A stretch of 64,000 nt of DNA from Providencia vermicola (GCF_020381325.1 NZ_JAGSPI010000001.1:186001-250000), one strand, 5' to 3'. Positions 28,223-36,724 are shown, numbered from the stretch's first letter. Made by a program: numbers and translations. The notes: generated by a model not told the origin, from the letters alone.

Positions 28223-28249
28223 TTATCGGCAAAACGGAGCAAAATTTTA
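28223..28249 (-). promoter_or_regulatory. Sigma-28 promoter of fliDST
   Basis: On the minus strand TAAAATTT (28249-28242), 11 bp, GCCGATAA (28230-28223). The -10 is perfect and the spacing canonical for FliA. Predicted start gives a leader of about 175 bases that contains the ERIC element. Confidence 0.85.
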
Positions 28250-28430
28250 GACTATTCTGAAAAACAACGATGGCGGGAAGTAACGAGGTAAACCTAGGTA
28301 TTTATCCTTATTAGGGTTGAATAATCATAAAATTGATAAAAATAAAATAATTTCCAACAAAATAATAAAGCAAAAAGCGCCTTCCCGTGCCACTTTTGCC
28401 GTTATCGATGAAATTTTTATTCAAAAAGCC

Positions 28431-28457
28431 TAAAGGGGTTTTGGTTACAGCCGATAA
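28431..28457 (+). promoter_or_regulatory. Sigma-28 promoter of fliC
   Basis: TAAAGGGG (28431-28438), 11 bp, GCCGATAA (28450-28457): consensus -10 and the TAAAG of the -35 at the canonical spacing for FliA. It stands 75 bp before the fliC ATG. Confidence 0.9.
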
Positions 28458-28531
28458 ACATATTGCTGACGAAAATCACTCAGTTAAGCACATAGGCTTA
28501 ACTTATTAATTTGAATAACAAGGACATTACC

Positions 28532-29701
28532 ATGGCACAAGTTATTAACACTAACATTCTGTCTCTGACCACTCAGAACAACTTAAACCGTTCACAAGGC
28601 GTATTAGGTACAGCAATTGAGCGTTTATCTTCTGGTTCACGTATCAACAGTGCAAAAGACGATGCAGCAGGCCAAGCCATCGCTAACCGTTTTACGGCTA
28701 ACGTTAAAGGTTTAACTCAAGCAGCACGTAACGCGAACGACGGTATCTCTATCGCACAAACTGCGGAAGGTGCGGTTAACGAAATTAACGACAACTTACA
28801 ACGTATTCGTGAGTTGACTGTTCAAGCACAAAACGGCACAAACTCTAAGAGCGATATCGAATCTATCAATAAAGAAGTTACAGCACGTATGAGCGAGATC
28901 AACCGTATTTCTGAGCAAACTCAGTTTAACGGAGTAAAAGTTCTTAGTGAAGATACTTCAATGAAGATTCAGGTTGGTACTAACGATTCAGAAACTATCG
29001 CTATTAACTTGAAAAAAATCGATAGTACAGAGTTAGGTTTGACTGGTTTTGATGCAAGTAAAGGCAAGTTCGGCTCAGAAGTCACAGCTGATAGCTTTAT
29101 TAAGACCCTTCAAGGTGATCTGGACGATAATGTATCTGCAACTGCAGCAGCTAAGAAAGGTTTTGATGATATCACGGTTGGTGGCGAGAAACTTACTAAT
29201 GTTAAAGTTTATTATGCAACCAATAACGATGGCACAGAAGATAAAGGCAATGTATTTATCGTTGGTAAAGATGCAGATGGCAAAGAAGTTACAGCTAAAG
29301 CTGCTGCACCAACAGTAACTGCAGGGAAGAAAGAATCTGGTGCAGGTGCTGGTGATGAAGTTGAACCAGAACTAGTATTTGCGGATGCGACAGCATTAAC
29401 GGCTGAGGAACAAGAAGCTCTGGATGCTAAAGGCCCTCTAGGTACTTTAGACAAAGCATTAGCAACAGTTGATAGCTTACGTTCAGACTTAGGTGCTATT
29501 CAAAACCGTATGCAGTCTACCATCAACAACCTGAATAACTCAGTTAACAACCTGAGTGCTGCACGTAGCCGTATTCAAGATGCTGACTTCGCAACTGAAG
29601 TGTCTAACATGAGCCGTGGCCAGATTCTGCAACAAGCAGGTACTGCTGTGTTGGCGCAAGCTAACCAGGTTCCACAAGGTGTTTTAAGTCTATTACGTTA
29701 A
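28532..29701 (+). CDS. fliC: Flagellin FliC
   Basis: 389 aa from the ATG at 28532 (MAQVINTNILSLTTQNNLNR, the canonical start), with ACAAGGAC upstream. The N-terminal 170 residues and C-terminal 90 residues (IQDADFATEVSNMSRGQILQ, ending SLLR) form the conserved D0/D1 domains. The middle is short and variable, with an unusual Ala/Lys/Glu-rich stretch around residues 245-300 that would be surface exposed. Only one flagellin gene is in the window. Driven by a sigma-28 promoter, ended by a hairpin at 29726. Confidence 0.97.
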   Translation: MAQVINTNILSLTTQNNLNRSQGVLGTAIERLSSGSRINSAKDDAAGQAIANRFTANVKGLTQAARNANDGISIAQTAEGAVNEINDNLQRIRELTVQAQNGTNSKSDIESINKEVTARMSEINRISEQTQFNGVKVLSEDTSMKIQVGTNDSETIAINLKKIDSTELGLTGFDASKGKFGSEVTADSFIKTLQGDLDDNVSATAAAKKGFDDITVGGEKLTNVKVYYATNNDGTEDKGNVFIVGKDADGKEVTAKAAAPTVTAGKKESGAGAGDEVEPELVFADATALTAEEQEALDAKGPLGTLDKALATVDSLRSDLGAIQNRMQSTINNLNNSVNNLSAARSRIQDADFATEVSNMSRGQILQQAGTAVLAQANQVPQGVLSLLR

Positions 29702-29724
29702 GTTAGACTTGTATTCCTGATTGA

Positions 29725-29746
29725 AGGCCAGCTTGCTGGCCTTTTT
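29725..29746 (+). terminator. Intrinsic terminator of fliC
   Basis: GGCCAGC (29726-29732) and GCTGGCC (29735-29741) with a two-base TT loop, followed by TTTTT. Confidence 0.9.
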
Positions 29747-29751
29747 CATGC

Positions 29752-29883
29752 CCGTCATATTAGCCGTCATATTTCGCACCATAGCGTTGTTGGCTGCGCT
29801 CAGCTACTCGAATCATGTAATTGTGTACGCTCATCGAGATATCTTCACTTGCCGCCTACCTACAACTTAAATTATTTAAGGGA
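29752..29883 (+). repeat. ERIC-type element downstream of fliC
   Basis: The full unit runs from CCGTCATATTTCGCACC (29764) to AAATTATTTAAGGG (29883); the core is diverged (TCATGTAATTGTGTACGCTC), but its arms CTCGA and TCGAG still pair. The left end CCGTCATATT is present twice, at 29752 and 29764. Confidence 0.8.
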
Positions 29884-29938
29884 TTCAATTTGGTGTATTT
29901 GGGGGAGGAAATATTTATTAGAGGGGGGCCGCCATATT

Positions 29939-31117
29939 TTAAGTGAATTTATTCTGTGCTTTAGTACTCATCTTAACACTGGAGCAAATCAGTATATTTG
30001 ATAACAGAATGAAAAAAATAATGAGCAGTGGGTGGTTGGTAATAAAGCCAGATTTATAAACATACGGTAACGCTATCCCTCCCAATATATCCCCAGTTAA
30101 GAAGGCGGTTTGTATTAAACCAAAAACATGTTCAGCATTGCCTTTTTGTGCAATTTCCATTTCAATAAAGTTTATTAACAGTGAGCAAACCGTTCTAAAC
30201 ATATACATTGCAATAACGGATGCCGCAAAAATAAGCGGTAACCTCATTTTAATTGACCAAAATACCCCATATAGCATCAACATACATAAACAAGAGAAAA
30301 CCAGTAAAGAAAACGATTTATTTTTATCAGAAAAAAGAAGCATAAAAAGGTTTTTAAGAATAAGCCCAGTAATCACCCCTATTGACATCACTAAGCCCAT
30401 ATTGGCATCTGAAAAATGCATATTTTTTAAATAAATAGGAATAATAGGCAAGATTAATGCCCAACTGGCTCCGCTGAGGATAAAGGCAATAAATAAAATC
30501 AGATCTTTTTTACTGAATAGCTTAAAAAATGACGTGTTTTTTTTCGGGTCTGGCTTGGGTAAAGTCTGTTCTTTTTGTTGGGTATTTAATGATGCAATAG
30601 TGAACATTACAACGAACACCATCCCACCGCTAATTATCAGAGCCGAGCGGTATGCATTTGAGTCTACAGTAGAAAGAAGGGTCACTAACGCACCAGCAAT
30701 AAATGCTCCAAGGCTTTGAGCAAGGGTACTTAAGTTATCGCTGTGCAGTAACATTTTGCTTTGTGCTGATTTTTCTGCATTAAAAATCAATGATTTCAGG
30801 GCAATGGCAATGATACTTGCTCCCATTCCCGCCATTAAACCAGAGGTAATCGCAATACTGATCCCTATAGGATATGCCCTAAGTATCAAGCCCCCACCAT
30901 ATAGGAAAAAACCGACAAATAAACTGTTCTTAGTGCCAACATGCGAAAGTCCTTTCACATAAAACATTGAGCATGCGCCAGCAATTGCCATCATGACATA
31001 AGAAACTGAGAATAAATTTAATTGCCCTTGTTGTTCCCAATAGATGGGTTGTAATGTTTTTGATATCCACATGGGAAATAAAAAAAAGAAATAAAATAAA
31101 TATATTTTGTATGCCAT
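29939..31117 (-). CDS. MFS transporter, putative exporter in a peptide cassette
   Basis: A 392-aa membrane protein with about 12 predicted helices and a basic cytoplasmic loop near the middle (PKPDPKKNTSFFKLFSKKD). The overall plan is that of a major facilitator. It starts one base after the stop of the TPR gene (TAA A ATG), so the two are translationally coupled. Lower G+C than the flagellar neighbours suggests acquisition. Substrate unknown; given the neighbours, export of a peptide product is an inference. Confidence 0.75.
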   Translation of the reverse strand: MAYKIYLFYFFFLFPMWISKTLQPIYWEQQGQLNLFSVSYVMMAIAGACSMFYVKGLSHVGTKNSLFVGFFLYGGGLILRAYPIGISIAITSGLMAGMGASIIAIALKSLIFNAEKSAQSKMLLHSDNLSTLAQSLGAFIAGALVTLLSTVDSNAYRSALIISGGMVFVVMFTIASLNTQQKEQTLPKPDPKKNTSFFKLFSKKDLILFIAFILSGASWALILPIIPIYLKNMHFSDANMGLVMSIGVITGLILKNLFMLLFSDKNKSFSLLVFSCLCMLMLYGVFWSIKMRLPLIFAASVIAMYMFRTVCSLLINFIEMEIAQKGNAEHVFGLIQTAFLTGDILGGIALPYVYKSGFITNHPLLIIFFILLSNILICSSVKMSTKAQNKFT

Positions 31118-31118
31118 T

Positions 31119-32591
31119 TTACATACTCAGGATTTTAATGTTTTCTTTTACTAAAAGATTGTTTGGAAAAATTTTCTGGCATTCTAAGAGGTAATTGTAG
31201 GCAGCCGCCTTCGAATCTTGGGCGATTTTTTCAGCTTGTAAAATTAACCATTCAGGAGTCATGAAAATGCCAGTTCTTTGCATAAGCTGATCCATAATTT
31301 TATAATTGTTATTTAATGAAAGAATATAAGCATAATTATAGGCTGTAAGGTTATCGCCTGAAATTTCCCAAGCAAGGCGAGCATGTTTTTCTGCTGAAAT
31401 ATAATCCTCAGATGATAAAAACGCTATGCTCATATGATAGTGGCTATCGCTATGCATTGGACTAACAGATAAGGCTCTTTGGATGTTGTCTATATAGCCT
31501 GCCATATCTCCTTTATCATAAAAACACATTGCCAGCTCAAGATGATATTCAGGAAAAGCATAATCAATTTCAAGTAGTTGATTGAAATATATTATTGCAT
31601 CATCATGTTTACCTAATTGTTTATAGCAGAGACATATATTATAAATAATTACAGAGCGATGCATATAGTGCATGCTATGCTTGTCTGATAACTGTTGAAG
31701 TCCCCAATTAAGAAGTTTTATAGCTTCATCTGAGTCTCCTTCCCTAAAAAGAATAAGGCCATATCCATTTCTGTTAAATACAGTGAAAAAATTCTTTTTA
31801 TCTTGTTCTAAATAATCTAATTGACCTGATTGAATAATGTTATAAGCTTCCTGTAAAAATTGGCGTCCTTTTTCAATATTGCGTTTATTAGATTTATGAT
31901 GTCGAAGATATAGCATTGACAATGTATAATTCGCTTTAACAATGCTTAAAGGCTCTTTTGATTCTTTACTTTTTAAGTAATAATACTCAGCCTCAATAGG
32001 TTTATTGATACAGTTTTTAATTGTACCAATCATAAGTGCTTGTGATTTTTCGTAATCACCAAGGTACTCTAGGCAGTGTTCGATTAGGTGGTCGGCACTG
32101 TATATATCACCAGAATTTATAATCATCTGGATATAGAGTTGAATAATATTAATATCGCCAAGTTTTTCTTTGATTAATTCATTAACTAAATTAGTTTCAT
32201 TTTCAGTTAAATGTGTTTCTTCATTTTTAGTGCAATCTACAAGTAAGTTTACAGAAACATTCATGCGATATAATGCCTGGACAAAACAATTGATTAATGG
32301 ATGTGATGTGAATTTTGCTGTAATATTGACTGTTTTAATTTCTGCTATTGCTATTTTTTTAGCTAATTCTGCAATTTTCCTAAATACTCTGTCACTTAGA
32401 TAATATCTAATTTGGTCATCAGGTTTAATTCTATCCGTTAAGGACAGTTTACTCTTATCAAAATTTTCCAAAGGATAAAGAAATTTCTTATCATGGATAG
32501 TAAGTTGTTCTTGTGAAATATATCTAAGTAATATATTACGAATGATAAGATATTCCAAAGGAATGCTGGCAGCTAGTTTGAAGTAATCCAT
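31119..32591 (-). CDS. TPR-repeat protein in a peptide cassette
   Basis: A 490-aa protein with no signal peptide, so probably cytoplasmic. From about residue 160 it shows helical repeats of TPR type, clearest in SVIIYNICLCYKQLGKHDDA, EYHLELAMCFYDKGDMAGY and SHYHMSIAFLSSEDYISAEK. The N-terminal 150 residues match nothing I know and show no helix-turn-helix. It stands between a 22-aa peptide gene and an MFS gene. A peptide receptor, maturation partner or processing enzyme are all possible. GGAGGA precedes the ATG, and a hairpin separates it from the peptide gene. Confidence 0.7.
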   Translation of the reverse strand: MDYFKLAASIPLEYLIIRNILLRYISQEQLTIHDKKFLYPLENFDKSKLSLTDRIKPDDQIRYYLSDRVFRKIAELAKKIAIAEIKTVNITAKFTSHPLINCFVQALYRMNVSVNLLVDCTKNEETHLTENETNLVNELIKEKLGDINIIQLYIQMIINSGDIYSADHLIEHCLEYLGDYEKSQALMIGTIKNCINKPIEAEYYYLKSKESKEPLSIVKANYTLSMLYLRHHKSNKRNIEKGRQFLQEAYNIIQSGQLDYLEQDKKNFFTVFNRNGYGLILFREGDSDEAIKLLNWGLQQLSDKHSMHYMHRSVIIYNICLCYKQLGKHDDAIIYFNQLLEIDYAFPEYHLELAMCFYDKGDMAGYIDNIQRALSVSPMHSDSHYHMSIAFLSSEDYISAEKHARLAWEISGDNLTAYNYAYILSLNNNYKIMDQLMQRTGIFMTPEWLILQAEKIAQDSKAAAYNYLLECQKIFPNNLLVKENIKILSM

Positions 32592-32610
32592 ATGATATAG
32601 TCCTCCAATG

Positions 32611-32635
32611 AAAAGGAGGCGATAGCCTCCTTTTT
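32611..32635 (-). terminator. Hairpin with T-tail between the peptide and TPR genes
   Basis: On the minus strand GGAGGC (32630-32625), loop TATC, GCCTCC (32620-32615), then TTTT. It can act as an intrinsic terminator or attenuator, so the peptide would be made in excess over the TPR and MFS proteins. An A-run on the other side could make it bidirectional. Confidence 0.7.
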
Positions 32636-32641
32636 ATCAAA

Positions 32642-32710
32642 TTACTTAGCGTTGTACATGACAGAAAAGTCTATACGTTTAGTGTTTGGTTTATGCTTGA
32701 TCATTTTCAT
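32642..32710 (-). CDS. 22-aa peptide precursor (PqqA-like tail), tentative
   Basis: A 22-codon gene with a strong ribosome site, AAAGGGG six bases before the ATG. The product is basic in its first half (MKMIKHKPNTK) and ends RIDFSVMYNAK. That tail weakly recalls PqqA, whose end is RIGFEVTMYF plus a basic residue, but the PqqA cross-link glutamate has no counterpart here (serine instead) and no pqqBCDE genes are in the window. A hairpin follows, then a TPR gene and an MFS exporter. A secreted or modified peptide is a reasonable inference, not a proven one. Confidence 0.6.
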   Translation of the reverse strand: MKMIKHKPNTKRIDFSVMYNAK

Positions 32711-32754
32711 AGTAAACCCCTTTAATAAAAAAACTAATTTGTGATTAAACTAAA

Positions 32755-32814
32755 GCATCGTTGCATCGTTGCATCAGTAAATCTAAAACTACAATTGTTA
32801 AGTGATTTCGTCAA
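32755..32814 (-). promoter_or_regulatory. Candidate promoter and GATGCAAC repeats before the peptide gene
   Basis: On the minus strand TTGACG (32814-32809), 17 bp, TAGTTT (32791-32786) resembles a sigma-70 promoter. Just downstream, GATGCAAC is repeated twice and followed by GATGC (32775-32755), a good place for a repressor or activator to bind. Confidence 0.45.
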
Positions 32815-33549
32815 ATGTAAAATGATTTGGTTTATTGGCGTGAAATTACTACAATAATATGTTTATGGTAAAGTATTAATCTTGAATGGTAGTGTATGGT
32901 AAAATAAATAACTAGAAATGGGTTGGTGGATTAGAAATAAAGTCAAGTTTCAACTATTATTTATTTTAATGTTTTTTATATCAGTTAATTAATCTTGATT
33001 GATTAATTAACTAAACTATCGTTTTTTAATTTAATGTCTTAGTTTAATATCTTAATTTAATATTTTAACTTAACCTTTAATTTAAAACAAAAAATATAAT
33101 AAGTTTGATATATAATTGGTATCAAATTTTCAATAATTATATTCTTTATATATGATCTATTAGTTTGATTTTTTTTATCGGCATTCATATTCAGAGTTAT
33201 ATTTACATAGGTCAACATGCTTAAGGCTAAGTTAGCTTGTTGCTTACTAATAGCTTCATTTGTGTTAAGGGGGCTAACTCAGCCTACAATTCAATGGAAA
33301 AGTCGAAAGTTCAAACCTGAAATTTAATGAAAAAGCTACCTTTTAACAAAACAACCCCTCCCACTTGTATTGCCCATCAAATCTCCTGAAAGTTGTGTTA
33401 AAACAACCATTAACCTTGTAATCATTCAAATTTGGCCTATTTAGGATAAGGGAAATAAAGCCACATTTAGTGCCTTACTCTACGGATTGAAATCAAAACC
33501 AACACAGATAATGGGTACCTTTTATAAAGCTTGAAGGGTGATTCAGGTT
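32815..33549. other. Very AT-rich intergenic region before fliA
   Basis: No credible gene in over 700 bp; it has the lowest G+C of the window and looks like part of the same foreign insertion as the peptide cassette. The fliA promoter must lie in its right part, where I see no sigma-28 match. AAGGG at 33533 serves as the fliA ribosome site. Confidence 0.45.
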
Positions 33550-34263
33550 GTGAGTGATTTGTATACTGCCGAAGGTGTGATTAATAAAAATAGCCTATGG
33601 GAGCGTTATTACCCTCTAATACGCCATGAAGCCCTGAAACTGCAAGTTAGACTACCCGCCAGTGTTGATATCGACGACCTAATTCAAGCGGGGGGCATTG
33701 GTTTATTGCATGCATTGGAACGTTTCGATGTCACCCAAGGGGCATCGTTCGCCACCTATGCGGTGCAGCGTATTCGTGGCTCAATGCTTGATGAACTGCG
33801 CAGCCGTGACTGGGTGCCGCGCAGCGTGCGTCGCCAAGCAAGGGAAATGACCAAGGCCATTGGCGTGCTAGAACAATCACTGGGGCGCAGCGCGACGGAG
33901 CCAGAAATCGCCAAAGCGCTGGATATTGACCTTGCAGAGTATCGCCAAGCACTGCTGGATACCAACAACAGCCAGCTATTTTCCTACGATGAGTGGCATG
34001 AAGTTCACGGGGAAAGCTGTGAACCGCAAATGGATGAGAGCGACGGCGGTAACCCGCTAAGCTTGCTGATGGAGTCGAGCTTAAAGGCGCAAGTGATGGC
34101 GGCGATAGACCAGTTGCCAGAACGCGAGAAAATGGTGCTGACGCTGTACTACCAAGAGGAGCTGAACCTGAAGGAGATTGGTGCGGTGCTGGAGGTGGGG
34201 GAGTCGAGGGTGAGTCAGTTGCATAGTCAGGCTATTAAGCGCTTGCGTGGTCGTCTTAAATGA
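33550..34263 (+). CDS. fliA: FliA, flagellar sigma factor (sigma-28)
   Basis: 237 aa from the GTG at 33550 (SDLYTAEGVINKNSLW aligns with the enterobacterial start); a GTG at 33538 is possible but adds non-family residues. Region 2 includes DDLIQAGGIGLLHALERFD and SRDWVPRSVRRQARE; region 4 includes YYQEELNLKEIGAVLEVGES and the recognition helix RVSQLHSQAIKRLR. It directs transcription of late genes such as fliC and fliD. Unlike most enterobacteria, no fliZ follows; an ERIC element begins at the stop. Confidence 0.96.
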   Translation: MSDLYTAEGVINKNSLWERYYPLIRHEALKLQVRLPASVDIDDLIQAGGIGLLHALERFDVTQGASFATYAVQRIRGSMLDELRSRDWVPRSVRRQAREMTKAIGVLEQSLGRSATEPEIAKALDIDLAEYRQALLDTNNSQLFSYDEWHEVHGESCEPQMDESDGGNPLSLLMESSLKAQVMAAIDQLPEREKMVLTLYYQEELNLKEIGAVLEVGESRVSQLHSQAIKRLRGRLK

Positions 34264-34416
34264 TGCTCGTCATACTTCGCTTCAAACAAGATGCTCGTCA
34301 TACTTCGCACCACAGCGTTGTTGGCTTCATGAGTTCACCCTAGTCACATACTTATGTATGCTCCTAGGGCTAAACTCACTCGCCGCCTAGCTGTAGCACG
34401 AATTATTTAGAGCATC
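34262..34416 (+). repeat. ERIC-type element after fliA, with duplicated left end
   Basis: The full unit runs from about 34290 to AATTATTTAGAGCATC (34416), with core TCACATACTTATGTATGCTC and pairing arms CCCTAG and CTAGGG. Its left end GATGCTCGTCATACTTCGC also stands 28 bp earlier at 34262, overlapping the fliA stop codon. Confidence 0.88.
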
Positions 34417-34565
34417 GCTACTAAGTTAAAAGAGTGTTTCTTGAAATTATTCTTTGGAGCATCGCTGCGGAGTTAAAGAATTTTTTTGAATTTGTTGTGT
34501 ATGATTAGGTTAGGGCATCGTTGTTGAGTTAAAAGCTATTTTCTTGAATTTGTTATGTGAGTACC
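34411..34565 (+). repeat. Three degenerate tandem units next to the ERIC element
   Basis: Units begin near 34411, 34458 and 34514 with AGCATCGCT or GGCATCGTT, then AGTTAAA, then a TTTTTTTGAATTTGTT-like stretch. Similarity between units is partial. The first starts inside the right end of the ERIC copy. Confidence 0.5.
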
Positions 34566-34623
34566 TTAAAGACCCTGTTGGTAAATTTTCTTTAAAATTT
34601 CTTTTCCCATTGCTTCCTCAATA

Positions 34624-35070
34624 TCAATCCCTATCGGCGGATTTGGCTAAATAGGTCTCTGCGGTGGTGTGCCAAGCTCTTGGTGATTGGGTGAAGCCCA
34701 ATTTCAGATATTCGGTGAGATTGCTGTCGGTGGAGAAAAACAAAATTTGGCAGTCGGGGGGAAGCTCTTCGGCGGCAATGCGCATTAATTGACGGTCGAT
34801 GCCGTGTTTTTGATAATGTGCATCAATGGCAAGCTCACAAATATAACAGCAAGAACTAAAATCCGTGACCGCGCGGACAAATCCCACCACTTGCTCGTCA
34901 TCCCATGCACTAATCAATAAATCCGCGTTATTCAGCATTGCATCTAATTGAGTTAGGTTATCGGTTGAAACCGTTTCTTTAAACGGCGATTGAAGAATTA
35001 ACCGAATAAAATCCTCAATCGATATGGCGAAATTCACTTTATAGTTCAGACGGCTGGCAATAGCATCCAT
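34624..35070 (-). CDS. GNAT-family N-acetyltransferase
   Basis: A 148-aa protein with the GNAT order: substrate-region helices at the start, AWDDEQVVGFVRAVTDF, CYICELAIDAHYQKHGIDRQLM (motif A with a degenerate acetyl-CoA loop HGIDRQL in place of RGKGIGS), and FYEKLGF-like EYLKLGF near the end. The target is unknown. Transcribed alone, towards the repeat region. Confidence 0.75.
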   Translation of the reverse strand: MDAIASRLNYKVNFAISIEDFIRLILQSPFKETVSTDNLTQLDAMLNNADLLISAWDDEQVVGFVRAVTDFSSCCYICELAIDAHYQKHGIDRQLMRIAAEELPPDCQILFFSTDSNLTEYLKLGFTQSPRAWHTTAETYLAKSADRD

Positions 35071-35384
35071 AGGGTTTCCCTTGCAATCAAATAGCTCTTT
35101 TATAGGTTTAGCCTGAAATGGTGAAAGTTTCCTGTTTTTAGGGGAGATTTATCAATAATTTCTGTGTTTATGGAATGGTGGTTTGCGTGAAATCGACAAT
35201 ATCGTTATCTATTGAATGGGCTGATTAATTAATATATTTAATTTTTAGCCGCATTCGTCTATTCCAATTATTGCTTAAATATCTTAAGTTAAATTCAATG
35301 CTGCCATTATATTTTCAAAATACACGCGGCAAGGTAAAGCACCATAAGAATTCTATTCAACAAATAAATGAACGAGATATGACT
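35071..35384. promoter_or_regulatory. Divergent region between the GNAT gene and cbpA
   Basis: About 310 bp, AT-rich; it must hold both promoters. No distinct sites seen. An in-frame extension of cbpA back to 35271 exists but is not protein-like. Confidence 0.4.
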
Positions 35385-36326
35385 ATGGAACTAAAGGATT
35401 ATTACAGCATCATGGGTGTAAATCGCACCGATGATTTGAAGACTATTAAAACCGCATATCGCCGCTTAGCGCGCAAATATCACCCTGATGTTAGCAAAGA
35501 ACCTGATGCGGAAGCGCGTTTTAAAGAAATCGCCGAAGCGTGGGCAGTACTGAGTGATAAAGAAAAGCGTACAGAATACGATGAGATGTGGGAACACCGA
35601 AACGACCCTTATTTTAACCAAGGGGCTCAAGGCCAGCAAAGTCATTCATACTCCCAGCAAGGTTTTGATTCAGGGAATTTCGATGATATTTTCTCATCGA
35701 TGTTTTCTCAACGTGCACGCAGTGGTAGCACAAGGCAGCCTCGCAGTCACCGCGGCCAAGACCTCGAAGTTGAATTAGCTATTTTCCTCGAAGAGAGTCA
35801 AGAATCACACAAACGCACCATAAGCTACAATTTACCAGTTTATAATGCCTACGGTTTTATCGACAATGAAATCCCCAAAACATTAAATGTAACAATCCCC
35901 GAGGGGGTTATCGATGGGCAACGCATCCGCTTAAAAGGGCAAGGTACCGCAGGGGAGAATGGCGGTGAAAACGGGGATTTATGGATCACTATCCGCATTG
36001 CTCCACATCCATTATTTGATATTAAAGGGCATGATTTGGAAATTGTGGCGCCCTTAGCACCATGGGAAGCAGCGCTAGGCACCAAAATCACCATTCCGAC
36101 GCTCAAAGACCCTATTGTTATTACGGTTCCTGCAAACAGCCAAGTGGGTCAAAAATTACGGATTAAAGGAAAAGGATTGGCGCACAAGGGGCATGCCGGT
36201 GATTTATACGTGATTATAAAAGTGGTGATGCCAGAGAGCAGTGATGCACAATCCAATGCACTGTGGCAGAAGTTGGCGGAGGCACAACAGAGCTTTGACC
36301 CGCGTAAGAATTGGGGAGGAAAATAA
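35385..36326 (+). CDS. cbpA: CbpA, DnaJ-like co-chaperone and curved-DNA-binding protein
   Basis: 313 aa from the ATG at 35385 ([12 protein letters not shown], the conserved start). The J domain occupies residues 3-70 with the HPD motif ([12 protein letters not shown]); a Gly/Ser-rich linker follows, then two DnaJ-type C-terminal beta domains ([20 protein letters not shown]). There is no zinc finger, which separates CbpA from DnaJ. It assists DnaK and binds curved DNA in stationary phase. The stop overlaps the start of cbpM. Confidence 0.95.
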   Translation: MELKDYYSIMGVNRTDDLKTIKTAYRRLARKYHPDVSKEPDAEARFKEIAEAWAVLSDKEKRTEYDEMWEHRNDPYFNQGAQGQQSHSYSQQGFDSGNFDDIFSSMFSQRARSGSTRQPRSHRGQDLEVELAIFLEESQESHKRTISYNLPVYNAYGFIDNEIPKTLNVTIPEGVIDGQRIRLKGQGTAGENGGENGDLWITIRIAPHPLFDIKGHDLEIVAPLAPWEAALGTKITIPTLKDPIVITVPANSQVGQKLRIKGKGLAHKGHAGDLYVIIKVVMPESSDAQSNALWQKLAEAQQSFDPRKNWGGK

Positions 36327-36622
36327 TGGAACAGTTAACAACACTCACCGTTATTGATTTCTGTATTCATACAGGTATCGCCGAAGATGAATTACAGGAA
36401 ATTGTCGGGCTGGGGATAATCCAACCGATTGAAACAACGCATGAATGGTTATTTGATGACCAAGCCGTGGTTATTGTGAGAAGGGCGGTGCGTCTTTACC
36501 ATGAGCTAGAGATTGATTGGCCAGGGATTGCAATGGCCATGAGCTTGATGGATCAAAATAACAGATTGCGGCGTGAAAATGAGATGCTACGGTTACAGCT
36601 CAAACGTTTTATTGATGAATAA
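36326..36622 (+). CDS. cbpM: CbpM, inhibitor of CbpA
   Basis: 98 aa from the ATG at 36326, which shares one base with the cbpA stop (TAATG). MerR-like/CbpM fold: VIDFCIHTGIAEDELQEIVGLGIIQP at the start, then a helical C-terminus (NNRLRRENEMLRLQLKRF). It binds the J domain of CbpA and blocks its action. Confidence 0.93.
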   Translation: MEQLTTLTVIDFCIHTGIAEDELQEIVGLGIIQPIETTHEWLFDDQAVVIVRRAVRLYHELEIDWPGIAMAMSLMDQNNRLRRENEMLRLQLKRFIDE

Positions 36623-36693
36623 TACCAATAATTAATCAAGTTACAGTTGTTAGGATTAGTGTGTATTGGGCAAAAAATGCAGGCTAATTTCTC

Positions 36694-36724
36694 ATAAAAA
36701 AGCCCTTATCATGGAGATAAGGGC
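36694..36724 (-). terminator. Intrinsic terminator of kdgK-eda
   Basis: On the minus strand GCCCTTATC (36724-36716) pairs with GATAAGGGC (36710-36702), loop TCCAT, followed by TTTTTT. It stands between the convergent eda and cbpM genes. Confidence 0.88.

Noticed and set aside
32642-32710. Calling the peptide PqqA
   Set aside because: The cross-linked glutamate of PqqA is missing, alignment needs gaps, and no pqqBCDE is present; only a resemblance is reported.
33175-33201. Sigma-28 promoter on the minus strand before the peptide cassette
   Set aside because: The -10 octamer GCCGATAA is exact, but the -35 (TATAACTC) is poor and the site is 465 bp from the peptide gene; too weak to claim flagellar control.
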